Below the pieces are notes generated by a model. The model saw nothing but the letters and a program-made list of their open reading frames with translations. It was not told the DNA's origin and did no database searches. Source: Tannockella sp964372125 (lineage in GTDB: Bacteria; Bacillota_I; Bacilli_A; Erysipelotrichales; Coprobacillaceae). From it: DNA of 59,943 nucleotides. The stretch's first letter is position 1. Each line of letters begins with the position of its first letter. The stretch is from assembly GCA_964372125.1 (NCBI GenBank), contig CAYJPL010000011.1:1-59943 (forward strand), read 5' to 3'. Made by a program: the position numbers and the translations under genes. Positions 9,591 to 18,565 of the stretch are shown in pieces.

Positions 9591-9619
9591 ATTATACACC
9601 TGTAAGCATTTACATTCAA
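9591..9619 (-). promoter_or_regulatory. ppdK promoter with palindrome in the spacer
   Basis: On the minus strand, TTGAAT (9614-9619), 17 bases, then TATAAT (9591-9596). The spacer is filled by the palindrome TGTAAGCATTTACA (9601-9614), one base off a cre consensus and alike to the nifJ site. Confidence 0.75.
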
Positions 9620-9683
9620 TAGCTAGTATATATATAAGATATAATCCAAAGTACATAATGACAATTATTAACTATTTCCACAA

Positions 9684-9719
9684 ACAAAAAAAACAAGCAC
9701 TCACATGCCTGTTTTTTGT
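9684..9719 (-). terminator. Probable terminator downstream of the RNA helicase
   Basis: Imperfect hairpin AAAAAACAAGCA / TGCCTGTTTTTT with T runs on both strands. A second hairpin (9740-9766, AGAAAGTTGAA / TTCAATTTTCT) lies between it and the helicase stop codon. Confidence 0.6.
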
Positions 9720-9806
9720 AGGATCTCAAAATCATACCTAGAAAGTTGAAAAACATTCAATTTTCTAAGATACAATTAATCTAAATACCTGGTAATTCAT
9801 TGATTA

Positions 9807-11399
9807 TTATTTTTTATTTGCAATCTCTATATCAACTTTACGATTGTTAATTTTTTTATGATTACATTTTTCAAGCACTAATTCTACTACTGATGGATTT
9901 AAGTCAACAAATGAAAACTTACGTTTTACATCGATTGCACCAATATCATCCTTAGAAATTCCCGCTTTTTCAACAAAGAATGAAATAATTTGTGGAACTT
10001 TTACACGATCCATGCTTCCTGCAGTAATAAATATTCTTGCTTTGTCTTTTCTTCCACGACCTTTTTTTACTTCAGGTGTTGAAATTGACTCACGAGTATA
10101 TTTATACCCTGGTTTATCATGATAATGCATTTGTAACAACGCAGCAGTAAAGTCCATTAATTGAGTTGGATTAATTTCATTTACTAATGTTTTGAATTTT
10201 TTATGTCCTCCTGCAAAAATAACTTCTTCTACATCTGATAATAATGAATTCATTTTTGATTCTTCAATTTGTGTCAAAGTTGGAACTTCTTTTAATTCAA
10301 TGTTCGAATTTGTTGCTTTTGCGATTTGTAACATAAATCTTTTATCTCTTGGAGTAATAATGCTATATGCTAGACCTTCTTTATTCGCTCTACCAGTTCT
10401 ACCAATTCTATGAATATACGACTCAATATCTTGAGGCAATTCATAATTGATAACATGACTTACATTTTCAACATCAATTCCTCTTGCAGCTACATCTGTC
10501 GCCACTAAGAAACGAATAGTTCCGTTTTTAAATTTACGTAATGTATTACTGCGGTGATTTTGACTAAGGTCTCCATGCATTGCTTCAACGCTATATCCAG
10601 CATGTTGCATATGCTCAGTTACTTCATCAACACTTCTTTTTGTACGACAAAAAATAATTCCTGCTGTAACATGTGTCACGTCGATTAATCGACATAATGT
10701 TTCAAAACGATCTTTTTGTTTTACTTCATAATATGATTGTTTAACTGTATCAGCCGTTCTAGTTTTTGCTTGAATTGCGATATGTTCATGATCTTTTTTC
10801 ATGTAATGACTAGCAATTACCTTGATTGCTTTTGGCATTGTTGCTGAAAATAAGATTGTTTGACGTTCATCACTAATATCATCAAGAATTGTTTCGATAT
10901 CCTCAACAAATCCCATGTTTAGCATCTCATCTGCTTCATCTAATACTACATAAGAAATATTATCTAATTTTAATGCACGCTTACGCATTAAATCCATAAC
11001 ACGCCCAGGTGTTCCAACTACAATATCAACACCACTTCTTAGTGTGCGAATTTGTTTTTCAATATCACTACCACCAAACACACAAGTGATTTTACTTCCA
11101 TTATATTTTCCTATACGATTTAGTTCCTCGTAGATTTGCATAGCAAGCTCACGTGTTGGCGACAAAATAATTGCTTGTGGTAACTTATTATTGCTTGGAT
11201 AGACTTTTGATAGTAATGCTCCACCAAATGCTAATGTCTTACCAGTACCAGTTTGTGCCTGACCAATTACGTCTTTTCCTTCCATTACTACTGGAATTGC
11301 TTGTTCTTGAATTTTTGAAGGAGTATCGAACCCCATGTCTTCAATTGCTTTCAGGACTTCAGTCGATAGCCCTAGTTCTTCAAATTTGTTTATGCTCAT
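9807..11399 (-). CDS. deaD: DEAD-box RNA helicase with DbpA-type RNA-binding domain
   Basis: An ATP-dependent RNA helicase of 530 residues. All core motifs are present: Q motif region, Walker A AQTGTGKT (48-55), PTRELA, DEAD, SAT, and HRIGRTGR. The last ~75 residues (ARIFITAGSMDR to the end) form a DbpA-type RNA-recognition fold. In E. coli DbpA and B. subtilis YxiN this domain binds 23S rRNA hairpin 92 during large-subunit assembly. The protein is longer than those relatives by roughly 50 residues. Ribosome assembly is the likely role, with cold-adaptation RNA unwinding as an alternative. It has AAAGG upstream and is transcribed alone. Confidence 0.93.
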   Translation of the reverse strand: MSINKFEELGLSTEVLKAIEDMGFDTPSKIQEQAIPVVMEGKDVIGQAQTGTGKTLAFGGALLSKVYPSNNKLPQAIILSPTRELAMQIYEELNRIGKYNGSKITCVFGGSDIEKQIRTLRSGVDIVVGTPGRVMDLMRKRALKLDNISYVVLDEADEMLNMGFVEDIETILDDISDERQTILFSATMPKAIKVIASHYMKKDHEHIAIQAKTRTADTVKQSYYEVKQKDRFETLCRLIDVTHVTAGIIFCRTKRSVDEVTEHMQHAGYSVEAMHGDLSQNHRSNTLRKFKNGTIRFLVATDVAARGIDVENVSHVINYELPQDIESYIHRIGRTGRANKEGLAYSIITPRDKRFMLQIAKATNSNIELKEVPTLTQIEESKMNSLLSDVEEVIFAGGHKKFKTLVNEINPTQLMDFTAALLQMHYHDKPGYKYTRESISTPEVKKGRGRKDKARIFITAGSMDRVKVPQIISFFVEKAGISKDDIGAIDVKRKFSFVDLNPSVVELVLEKCNHKKINNRKVDIEIANKK

Positions 11400-11471
11400 T
11401 ATATTTTACCTTTCTAATAACTAACACACTATATCACAGTTGTTGTAGTAACACAAACAAAAATGTACGTT

Positions 11472-12431
11472 TTAACATGCATTTCTTTCTTTTCCTACAA
11501 AATAGTCAATAATGTTTAGACAAACTTCGTCTATTACGCGGTTTCTAGCCTCAAATGCAGCCCAAGCTATATGAGGCGTTAGTAATAATTTACTTGGATT
11601 ATTAATTTTTAATAGCGGAGAATCTATTAAAATCGGTTCTTTAGAGAACACATCTAATCCAGCACCTGCAATTTCAGACTCTTGTAATGCTTCTACAAGA
11701 TCAACTTCATTTATGATTTTACCTCGACCTACATTAATTATATACGCGCTTTTCTTCATCAAAGAAAATTGTTCCTTAGCAAATAAATTTCTAGTATTTT
11801 CATTCAATGGTGCATGGATACTTATAATATCACTCGTTTCTAACAATGTTTTAAAATCTACTCCTAAGAACTCACTGTTTACATTTTTACCGCTTGTTGA
11901 ATAATACTGTACATTACAACCAAAGGCTTTTGCGATTCGCCCAACAGCCTTGCCAATATCTCCTAGACCTACAATCCCCCATGTTTTACTACTTAGTTCG
12001 TAGAATGGTTCTTTAAAGTGGCTAAACTGTAAACCGTTACTATAATTACCATTAGATATAAAATCGTGATAATAATGATTTTTATTGTATAAATCAAGTA
12101 ACAATGAAAATGTATGCTGTGCGACACTATTAGTAGAATATCCCTTAACGTTACTTACCTGTATTCCTCTTTGTTTACAATATTCTATATCTATGTTATT
12201 AAAACCTGTTGCTGTAAGACAAATAAGTTTTAGGTTCTTTGCATTTTCTAAATTACTTTTATTTAACTTTTTTTTATTTGTAATAATCACCTCTGCTTTT
12301 TCAATTGCTGATGGTATCTCAACACTTAGAATATCATCATAATACTCCACTTCTCCCAGTGCATCTATTCTTGTAAGATCAATGTCTTCTCCAACTGACT
12401 TACAATCTAAAAATACGATTTTTTTTGTCAT
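11472..12431 (-). CDS. D-isomer 2-hydroxyacid dehydrogenase (NAD-dependent)
   Basis: The 319-residue enzyme belongs to the family that reduces 2-keto acids to D-2-hydroxy acids (glycerate, lactate, hydroxyisocaproate). The Rossmann NAD loop is GIVGLGDIGKAVGR. The catalytic Arg is in INVGRGKIINE and the catalytic His in LLTPHIAWAA; the Glu is probably in SKEP. It most resembles glycerate/hydroxypyruvate-type members, but the substrate cannot be read from sequence. The gene lies 12 bases downstream of the phosphoesterase gene, so the two are probably cotranscribed. Confidence 0.88.
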   Translation of the reverse strand: MTKKIVFLDCKSVGEDIDLTRIDALGEVEYYDDILSVEIPSAIEKAEVIITNKKKLNKSNLENAKNLKLICLTATGFNNIDIEYCKQRGIQVSNVKGYSTNSVAQHTFSLLLDLYNKNHYYHDFISNGNYSNGLQFSHFKEPFYELSSKTWGIVGLGDIGKAVGRIAKAFGCNVQYYSTSGKNVNSEFLGVDFKTLLETSDIISIHAPLNENTRNLFAKEQFSLMKKSAYIINVGRGKIINEVDLVEALQESEIAGAGLDVFSKEPILIDSPLLKINNPSKLLLTPHIAWAAFEARNRVIDEVCLNIIDYFVGKERNAC

Positions 12432-12443
12432 AATCTTCCCCCT

Positions 12444-13946
12444 TTAATCTAACACCTTACTAGAAACTTCATAAAACCCATCTTGAAACAAATGGACTTT
12501 TATACGTTTTCTCCCAATATGTGTTGTATCTTCATAACAAATTATACAATATTTCATCTGTTGTGATAAAACATCGTATTTTACAATATTATAGCTTAAA
12601 TACCTACTTTTTCTCTCACTTGCTCCGCCTCCACACGAAGAACCGCATGCAATTACATATATTCCCTCATGATAATTGAAAAACGGTAAATGTTTATGTC
12701 CATGAAATACATAGTGAATTTTGTGTTTTTTAAACCACTCTACCAGTTGTTTAGCGTCTAATAATACTTTCCCATGATCTATCCATCTTCCAATAAATAT
12801 ATTTTCATACCATTTTTTTTGCAAGAAATGATCTTTTGGAATTGAAACTACGTGATGATGTACAAGTACTAATTTCGTATATTCTTCAATTCCATCTATT
12901 TTAGATAATTCTTCATCAATTTGTTGTAACTGCTCTTTTCCAATCTTTCCACGAGCCAGATTACCTTCAACAGTTGAATTAAGTTCTATACAAATCATCT
13001 TTTCTTTCTCTTTTATGCGTACATTACCACCTAGAAGATAAGCAATTACTTTAGCACGTTGTCTTTTGAAAAGATTAAAGCCTTTCACAATTACATCATG
13101 ATTCCCGAGTACAAATGATACATCTGCTTTATACTTACGTTTAAGCAAATTAATAAAACTAGATGCTTCATACATGCTTTTGCGATTTGGCGAATTCATC
13201 AAATCCCCAGTAATAAAAAATTGAAGTTTTCTTTTGGTTTGTAGATGTTTATATAATAAATCCAAACTAGACTCCAATACTTCTTTTCCAGTATTTTTCT
13301 TTTTTGGTCCCAAGTGTAAATCACTTAAGTGAATCAAATACATATCGTCATCTACATTTATCTCTTTTTTAAATACTCTTTTTAAATCAATATCAATAAA
13401 TACATTTTCTACTGCTTCTATTGTATTTGTCTTAAAAAAGCGATATTGGCCATTTTTTATAACAACAAGACCTGGCCATTTTTCTATTTGGTATAATGCA
13501 TCTAAAAATGCATCATGCGGTTCTTTAAATGATAATTCTGCTTTTCCATATATGTGTCGACTCCAATACAAATGACAGTTATTTCTTGCAAATCTTTGTA
13601 TCCACTCTTCATTAATAAATCGCTTATTAAATGAATCTCGATTTTCTATACCGTGTACAAAAATCACATGATATTTTCGCTTTTCTATTTCACGAATAAT
13701 TGCAAGTTGTTTACGACAATCTTGCTTTACGACCGCGCTGATATCATCTAATGATTTTGTCTTTTTACATAGCATGAAATTTTCACTATTCATATCATGA
13801 ATAAATGGTATATAAATATTATTGTTTGAAAACCATTCTTGCATATACACAAAATGTCGGTAGTCTTGGAACAACCTTCTAAAAAAAGAAAAACTGTCAC
13901 CATACAATAATTGTAAGTATGCATTAAGTGCATCATAATCGTTCAT
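12444..13946 (-). CDS. Calcineurin-like metallophosphoesterase with unknown N-terminal half
   Basis: The C-terminal ~300 residues are a complete metallophosphoesterase: HLSDLHLGP, ITGDLMNSPN, LGNHD, VHHHV and FHGHKH provide the two-metal ligands. The N-terminal ~200 residues are not part of that domain. They include a stretch (YHVIFVHGIENRDSF) that looks like the start of an alpha/beta fold, but I recognise no family. Proteins with this C-terminus act on nucleotides, phospholipids or nucleic acids; the substrate is unknown. It precedes the hydroxyacid dehydrogenase in the same unit. Confidence 0.85.
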   Translation of the reverse strand: MNDYDALNAYLQLLYGDSFSFFRRLFQDYRHFVYMQEWFSNNNIYIPFIHDMNSENFMLCKKTKSLDDISAVVKQDCRKQLAIIREIEKRKYHVIFVHGIENRDSFNKRFINEEWIQRFARNNCHLYWSRHIYGKAELSFKEPHDAFLDALYQIEKWPGLVVIKNGQYRFFKTNTIEAVENVFIDIDLKRVFKKEINVDDDMYLIHLSDLHLGPKKKNTGKEVLESSLDLLYKHLQTKRKLQFFITGDLMNSPNRKSMYEASSFINLLKRKYKADVSFVLGNHDVIVKGFNLFKRQRAKVIAYLLGGNVRIKEKEKMICIELNSTVEGNLARGKIGKEQLQQIDEELSKIDGIEEYTKLVLVHHHVVSIPKDHFLQKKWYENIFIGRWIDHGKVLLDAKQLVEWFKKHKIHYVFHGHKHLPFFNYHEGIYVIACGSSCGGGASERKSRYLSYNIVKYDVLSQQMKYCIICYEDTTHIGRKRIKVHLFQDGFYEVSSKVLD

Positions 13947-13973
13947 AATATCACCTCATAATCATATTATAAA

Positions 13974-14004
13974 CAAAAAAATCCCTTTGGTATACCAAAG
14001 GAAT
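13974..14004 (-). terminator. Intrinsic terminator of the tsa-rex-asnS operon
   Basis: CCTTTGG / CCAAAGG hairpin with a TATA loop, followed on the minus strand by seven T. It lies just beyond the asnS stop codon. Confidence 0.82.
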
Positions 14005-14012
14005 AATTTGTT

Positions 14013-15404
14013 TTAAAATTTTAAGTTTTTTGGTGTTCTTGGGTATGGAATTACATCACGAATATTTGATACACCTGTCATGTACATGATAAGTCTTTCA
14101 AAACCGATACCAAAACCAGCATGTTTAACTCCACCATATCTACGTAAATCAAGATACCACTGCAATGTTTCTTGTTCAACACCCATCTCTTGCATACGAT
14201 TTTCTAAAACGTCATATCGTTCTTCTCTTTGTGAACCACCAACTAATTCCCCAATTCCTGGAACTAGCAAGTCACAAGCCGCAACCGTTTTTCCATCATC
14301 ATTCATACGCATGTAGAATGCTTTAATATCTTTTGGATAGTTTACTAAGAATACTGGCCCTTTAACAACTTCTTCGCAAATATAACGTTCATGCTCTGTT
14401 GCTAAATCTACTCCCCATTCAACTGGGAAATTAAACTTCTTACCAGATTTTTGTAAAATTTCAATCGCTTTACTATAATCCATTCTTTCAAACTTAGATG
14501 TTGCTACCGCTTGTAATCTTGTAAGTAAATCTTTTGTTTGGCAAACAAATTGATCTAAGAATTCTAATTCTGCAGGAGCATTATCTAATACATATTGAAT
14601 ACAGTATTTTATACAGTCTTCAATTAAATCCATATTATCATCTAAATCAGCAAAGGCAATTTCTGGTTCAATCATCCAAAATTCGCTTGCGTGTGTACTA
14701 GTGTTTGAATTTTCCGCTCTAAATGTTGGACCAAATGTATAAACATCTCTAAATGCCATCGCAAATGACTCAACATGTAATTGTCCAGACACTGTTAATG
14801 ATGCATGTTTTGAAAAGAAATCTTTTTCATAATTCCCATCGCCGCGTGTTGTTACCGTAAATGCTTCACCAGCCCCTTCGGCATCATTACCTGTGATGAT
14901 TGGTGCATGAACGTATACGAAACCTTGACTTTGAAAGAATTCATGTATTGCCATTGCTAATAATGAGCGCACCCTAAATGTTGCCATAAACGTATTTGTA
15001 CGTGGTCTTAAATGTGGAATATCACGTAAGTATTCCATTGTATGTCTTTTCTTTTGCATTGGATAATCATCATCACAATGTCCTAATAATTCTATTTCAG
15101 TTGCTTCCACCTCAAATGGTTGTTTTCCGTCTGGTGTTAATTTGAATTTACCAAGTACACGAACTGCACTTCCTGTTGAAAGCTTACTTACTAATTCGTA
15201 GTTTTTTAAACCTTCATCAGCATAAACAACTTGGATGTTTTTAAAATACGTTCCATCATTTACTGCTACAAAGCCAATTGATTTACTATTTCTATTTGTG
15301 CGAACCCATCCTTCTAATTCAATGTATTCAATACCTTCTAATTCCATTAATTCACCATATAAAAATGATTCGTATAGTTCTCTAACCGTCTTAAATTCAA
15401 ACAT
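14013..15404 (-). CDS. asnS: Asparaginyl-tRNA synthetase
   Basis: Class IIb synthetase that charges tRNA-Asn. The N-terminal OB-fold anticodon domain is visible (ELEGWVRTNRNSKSIGFVAV). Motif 2 lies in the FGPTFRAENSNTSTH region and motif 3 is GFGIGFERLIMYMTG near the end. Length is 463 residues from the chosen start. That ATG has GGAGGG 5 bases upstream; a longer in-frame reading would run into the end of rex. It is the last gene of the operon, 13 bases after rex. Confidence 0.97.
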   Translation of the reverse strand: MFEFKTVRELYESFLYGELMELEGIEYIELEGWVRTNRNSKSIGFVAVNDGTYFKNIQVVYADEGLKNYELVSKLSTGSAVRVLGKFKLTPDGKQPFEVEATEIELLGHCDDDYPMQKKRHTMEYLRDIPHLRPRTNTFMATFRVRSLLAMAIHEFFQSQGFVYVHAPIITGNDAEGAGEAFTVTTRGDGNYEKDFFSKHASLTVSGQLHVESFAMAFRDVYTFGPTFRAENSNTSTHASEFWMIEPEIAFADLDDNMDLIEDCIKYCIQYVLDNAPAELEFLDQFVCQTKDLLTRLQAVATSKFERMDYSKAIEILQKSGKKFNFPVEWGVDLATEHERYICEEVVKGPVFLVNYPKDIKAFYMRMNDDGKTVAACDLLVPGIGELVGGSQREERYDVLENRMQEMGVEQETLQWYLDLRRYGGVKHAGFGIGFERLIMYMTGVSNIRDVIPYPRTPKNLKF

Positions 15405-15417
15405 ATTTTTCCCTCCA

Positions 15418-16044
15418 TTATTGATCACTATTCATTTTGATTACTAACTCTTGTATTGCTACAACCACATCAACTGGTTGTACATCAACACCAGGACGCA
15501 CTTTGAAATGACTGTGCGTAAAGTCAACAATTCCTTTAATCCCTAAATCCATTAAACGATCCACTGTTTCTTGAACATTATGAGAAATCGCAAGAATTGC
15601 AATTTTGCATCCAGATGGGAATGTCTTTTCAAGATCTTCTATCGAATAAACCTTTACACCAAAACGTTCCCCTTCTTTATTTTTATCTTGATCATAGCCG
15701 CATACAATTTTACCAACTGTATATTGCCAGCGATTATACTTTAATATAGCACTTCCTAGATTACCAATACCAATTAGGATGATTTCTTCATCTAACCCTA
15801 ATCCTAATACTTCACTTAAACCATTTATTAAGTGTTTAACATCATAGCCTTTTCCGCGTCTACCATAATTATCAGTCTTAGAAAGATATGTAAAATCTCT
15901 ACGTATTGTTGTATCTTGAATTCCTGTCGCCTCAAATAGTTGACTTGATAGGCAAACATCGATTCCCTCATGTTGCATTTTACGTAATGCTTTAAGATAT
16001 ATTGGAAAACGACCCATTGTTGCTTTTGATATTTTCTTATCCAT
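15418..16044 (-). CDS. rex: Redox-sensing transcriptional repressor Rex
   Basis: Rex binds DNA when NADH is low and releases it when NADH rises, controlling fermentation genes. The N-terminal winged helix ends with RRDFTYLSKTDNYGRRGKGYDV, the typical recognition region. The Rossmann domain carries GIGNLGSAI and the C-terminal domain-swapped helix is present. From the ATG at 16044 the length is 208 residues; AGGAGG is 8 bases upstream, which favours it over the GTG at 16050. It overlaps the end of tsaD by 8 bases. A Rex-like site precedes nifJ. Confidence 0.95.
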   Translation of the reverse strand: MDKKISKATMGRFPIYLKALRKMQHEGIDVCLSSQLFEATGIQDTTIRRDFTYLSKTDNYGRRGKGYDVKHLINGLSEVLGLGLDEEIILIGIGNLGSAILKYNRWQYTVGKIVCGYDQDKNKEGERFGVKVYSIEDLEKTFPSGCKIAILAISHNVQETVDRLMDLGIKGIVDFTHSHFKVRPGVDVQPVDVVVAIQELVIKMNSDQ

Positions 16045-17068
16045 CAACACTTCCTCCTATCGACTCATTTTCTAGGTTTAAATTTGGTTTAATTGCTAAA
16101 TCCAAATTACTATATACCTTAGCATCATACATTGGTTTTGCCGCTAATGCAATCATCATTGCATTATCTGTACAACATTTCATTGGTGGCATACATAACT
16201 CTACACCATCTATTTTATCAATTGCCACTTTCATTGCATTGCGTAACCCTTGATTTGCACTTACTCCACCTGCCAGCAATACTTGCTTGACGTTAAACTC
16301 TTTAGTTGCCATTATTGTTTTATCAACCAATGTCTCAATAACTACACTTTGAAATGTTGTTGCAAGGTTTTCCTTATTAATCTCTTCACCTTTTTGATTA
16401 TAATTGTGTGCAAGATTTATCACTGCTGATTTCAATCCACTAAATGAAAAATTATATGATTTATCATCTAACGGTTTTGGAAGTGTATACGACGCTTCTC
16501 CATGTTGTGCCATTTTATCAATAACAGGACCACCAGGATATGGTAAATTTAATACACGTCCGACCTTATCATAGGCTTCTCCAACAGCATCATCTAGTGT
16601 CATCCCTATCACTTTAAAAGTAAAAGGTTTTTCAAGTAACACTAACTCAGTATGTCCACCACTTACGACCAAACAAAGACTTGGGTATTGTATTGTATCT
16701 TGAAAGTTATTTGCATAAATATGCCCCGCAATATGATGTACCCCAATTAATGGTTTTTTATATGCTAGCGAAAGTGTTTTTGCTACTTGAAGTCCGATAT
16801 GTAAAGATCCGACTAATCCCGGTCCTTTAGTAACCGCAATAGCATCCACTTCATCCATTGTTATTTTAGCATCTTGCAATGTTTGTTTTAGCACCACTGA
16901 AACACATTCCACATGTTTACGACTTGCAATTTCTGGAACTACTCCACCATAACTTGCATGAATATCAATCTGACTAGCAACAACAGATGATAGAAATTCA
17001 CGATCATCTTTTAGTATTGCCATAGCCATCTCATCACAACTTGATTCAATTGCTAGTATAATTGACAT
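16037..17068 (-). CDS. tsaD: tRNA N6-threonylcarbamoyladenosine transferase, catalytic subunit
   Basis: TsaD moves the threonylcarbamoyl group onto A37 of tRNAs that read ANN codons, with TsaB and TsaE. The 343-residue protein has ESSCDE at the N-terminus, the metal-binding HHIAGH motif (His112 and His116), the phosphate-binding KGPGLVGSLHIG and VSGGHTEL motifs, and a C-terminal CTDNAMM with the third metal ligand. Two bases separate it from rimI. Neighbours tsaB and tsaE in the same operon make the assignment firm. Confidence 0.97.
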   Translation of the reverse strand: MSIILAIESSCDEMAMAILKDDREFLSSVVASQIDIHASYGGVVPEIASRKHVECVSVVLKQTLQDAKITMDEVDAIAVTKGPGLVGSLHIGLQVAKTLSLAYKKPLIGVHHIAGHIYANNFQDTIQYPSLCLVVSGGHTELVLLEKPFTFKVIGMTLDDAVGEAYDKVGRVLNLPYPGGPVIDKMAQHGEASYTLPKPLDDKSYNFSFSGLKSAVINLAHNYNQKGEEINKENLATTFQSVVIETLVDKTIMATKEFNVKQVLLAGGVSANQGLRNAMKVAIDKIDGVELCMPPMKCCTDNAMMIALAAKPMYDAKVYSNLDLAIKPNLNLENESIGGSVDG

Positions 17069-17070
17069 AC

Positions 17071-17517
17071 CTATCCCTCCTTTAATTTCCTTATCATTAA
17101 ATAAGCATCTTCGCCTGTATCTGCATAATAATTTTTACGAATTGTTTCTTTAGTAAATCCACAATTTTCATAAAGTTTTATTGCATTATCATTTGAAATA
17201 CGAACTTCTAATGTCATAACTTGGTAATTTGCTTGCACGGACTCTTCAATACAAAAATCCATTAATTTTTTTGCAATCCCTTTTCTTAAGTAATTAGCTT
17301 TTGTTGCTAATGTAGTTATTTGACTTTGATCACCAAGCATCCAATAACCTAAATAACCTACAATTTCACTTTCCATAGTTGCAACTACTATTTTTGAAAA
17401 TGGGTTCACTTGTAACTCATACATGAAATCTTGTCTATTCCACGCACTTGTAAAAGCACTATTTTCTATTTCTAGCACCTCATCTATATCACTAATTTCC
17501 ATGTCACGAATTAGCAT
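17071..17517 (-). CDS. rimI: Ribosomal protein alanine N-acetyltransferase
   Basis: GNAT-fold acetyltransferase, 148 residues. The acetyl-CoA loop is LRKGIAKKLMDF, followed by EVRISNDNAIKLYENCGF, the characteristic RimI segment. E. coli RimI acetylates the N-terminus of S18; other substrates are possible. The tsaB-rimI-tsaD order is common in Firmicutes. It overlaps tsaB by 7 bases. Confidence 0.9.
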   Translation of the reverse strand: MLIRDMEISDIDEVLEIENSAFTSAWNRQDFMYELQVNPFSKIVVATMESEIVGYLGYWMLGDQSQITTLATKANYLRKGIAKKLMDFCIEESVQANYQVMTLEVRISNDNAIKLYENCGFTKETIRKNYYADTGEDAYLMIRKLKEG

Positions 17518-18113
17518 ATTTTCTTTGCCTCAACATCTTTAATATATTCTGGTACTAATAAATCTATATCATCAACATAATCATTCATATTTGCAACTGT
17601 AAATATATTTTTCACTAAATCCACGTCTTTTTCCGGAAGTTCGACAATTGAACAATCTCCAACAACCATAAAATCAGGATATTGTTTTATATAATTTGCC
17701 ACTTCTTCAACATTAATTATTGTATCCTCAACAATTGAATTACCATCACTATAAACACCTATAAAGATTTTTTTACTTCTTGCATCAAGTATACTTATCG
17801 CATCATTTGTACCCGCTAGTGCCTGCAAAGATGATACTGTTTTTATTTTTATATTTGATACTGCTGCTAATGTTTTTGCAATTGTCATAGCGACACGAAC
17901 ACCTGTATATGATCCTGGACCTTTGGTAATAAACATCTGATCGACATCTAATAATTCTAAATTATGTCTTTTTAAAATATCACTAATATAGATAATTGTT
18001 GTTTCAGATTGTTTTCGATTTGAAATCTCTTGGATTGCTTCTAAGCATTTTTCATTATCATATAAACCCACAGCTACATATTTATTAGCTGTATCAAGTA
18101 TTAGCGTTATCAT
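17511..18113 (-). CDS. tsaB: tRNA t6A biosynthesis protein TsaB
   Basis: TsaB is the non-catalytic ASKHA-fold partner that forms a complex with TsaD. The N-terminus (LILDTANKYVAVGLYD) and the KGPGSYTGVRVAMTIAK motif are typical. At 200 residues it is slightly shorter than some homologues, mainly in the C-terminal half, which is the variable part of the family. It overlaps tsaE by 4 bases and rimI by 7, so all are translationally coupled. Confidence 0.94.
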   Translation of the reverse strand: MITLILDTANKYVAVGLYDNEKCLEAIQEISNRKQSETTIIYISDILKRHNLELLDVDQMFITKGPGSYTGVRVAMTIAKTLAAVSNIKIKTVSSLQALAGTNDAISILDARSKKIFIGVYSDGNSIVEDTIINVEEVANYIKQYPDFMVVGDCSIVELPEKDVDLVKNIFTVANMNDYVDDIDLLVPEYIKDVEAKKIC

Positions 18114-18556
18114 TTTGTTAACTCCTTTATTATGTCTTTATATTGTTGGCCTACTGCTTCGAATATAAAGCATCTTTGATTATCATCAATCTTCTTAATT
18201 GTGATTGCAAGTCGCTCTTTAGGCAGTATTTCTTCAATAAATCTTGCCCATTCCACAACACACACATCATCACTTTCAAAAATTTCTTCAAACCCTAAAT
18301 CTAAATCACTATCTTCTAGGCGATACGCGTCAAAATGCGAAAGTGGCATTCTACCTTCATATTGTTTTAGAATTGTGAATGTAGGGCTATTGACAATCGC
18401 TTCTATACCAAGTCCTTTAGCAATGCCTTTAGTAAATGTAGTTTTTCCTGCACCCAAATCACCCTCTAAGGTAATCAGTGCACCAAATGTAATACACTTC
18501 CCTAGACAAATTCCTAAGTCTTGACTTTCTTGTAATGAATGAATCATCAATTCCAT
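18110..18556 (-). CDS. tsaE: tRNA t6A biosynthesis ATPase TsaE
   Basis: Small P-loop ATPase needed for turnover of the TsaBDE complex. Walker A is GDLGAGKTT (residues 32-40), followed by SPTF and a downstream HFDAYRL, and VCVVEWARF supplies the Walker B-like region. Length 148 is normal. It lies 9 bases downstream of ntdP. Confidence 0.96.
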   Translation of the reverse strand: MELMIHSLQESQDLGICLGKCITFGALITLEGDLGAGKTTFTKGIAKGLGIEAIVNSPTFTILKQYEGRMPLSHFDAYRLEDSDLDLGFEEIFESDDVCVVEWARFIEEILPKERLAITIKKIDDNQRCFIFEAVGQQYKDIIKELTK

Positions 18557-18565
18557 ATTTTCACC

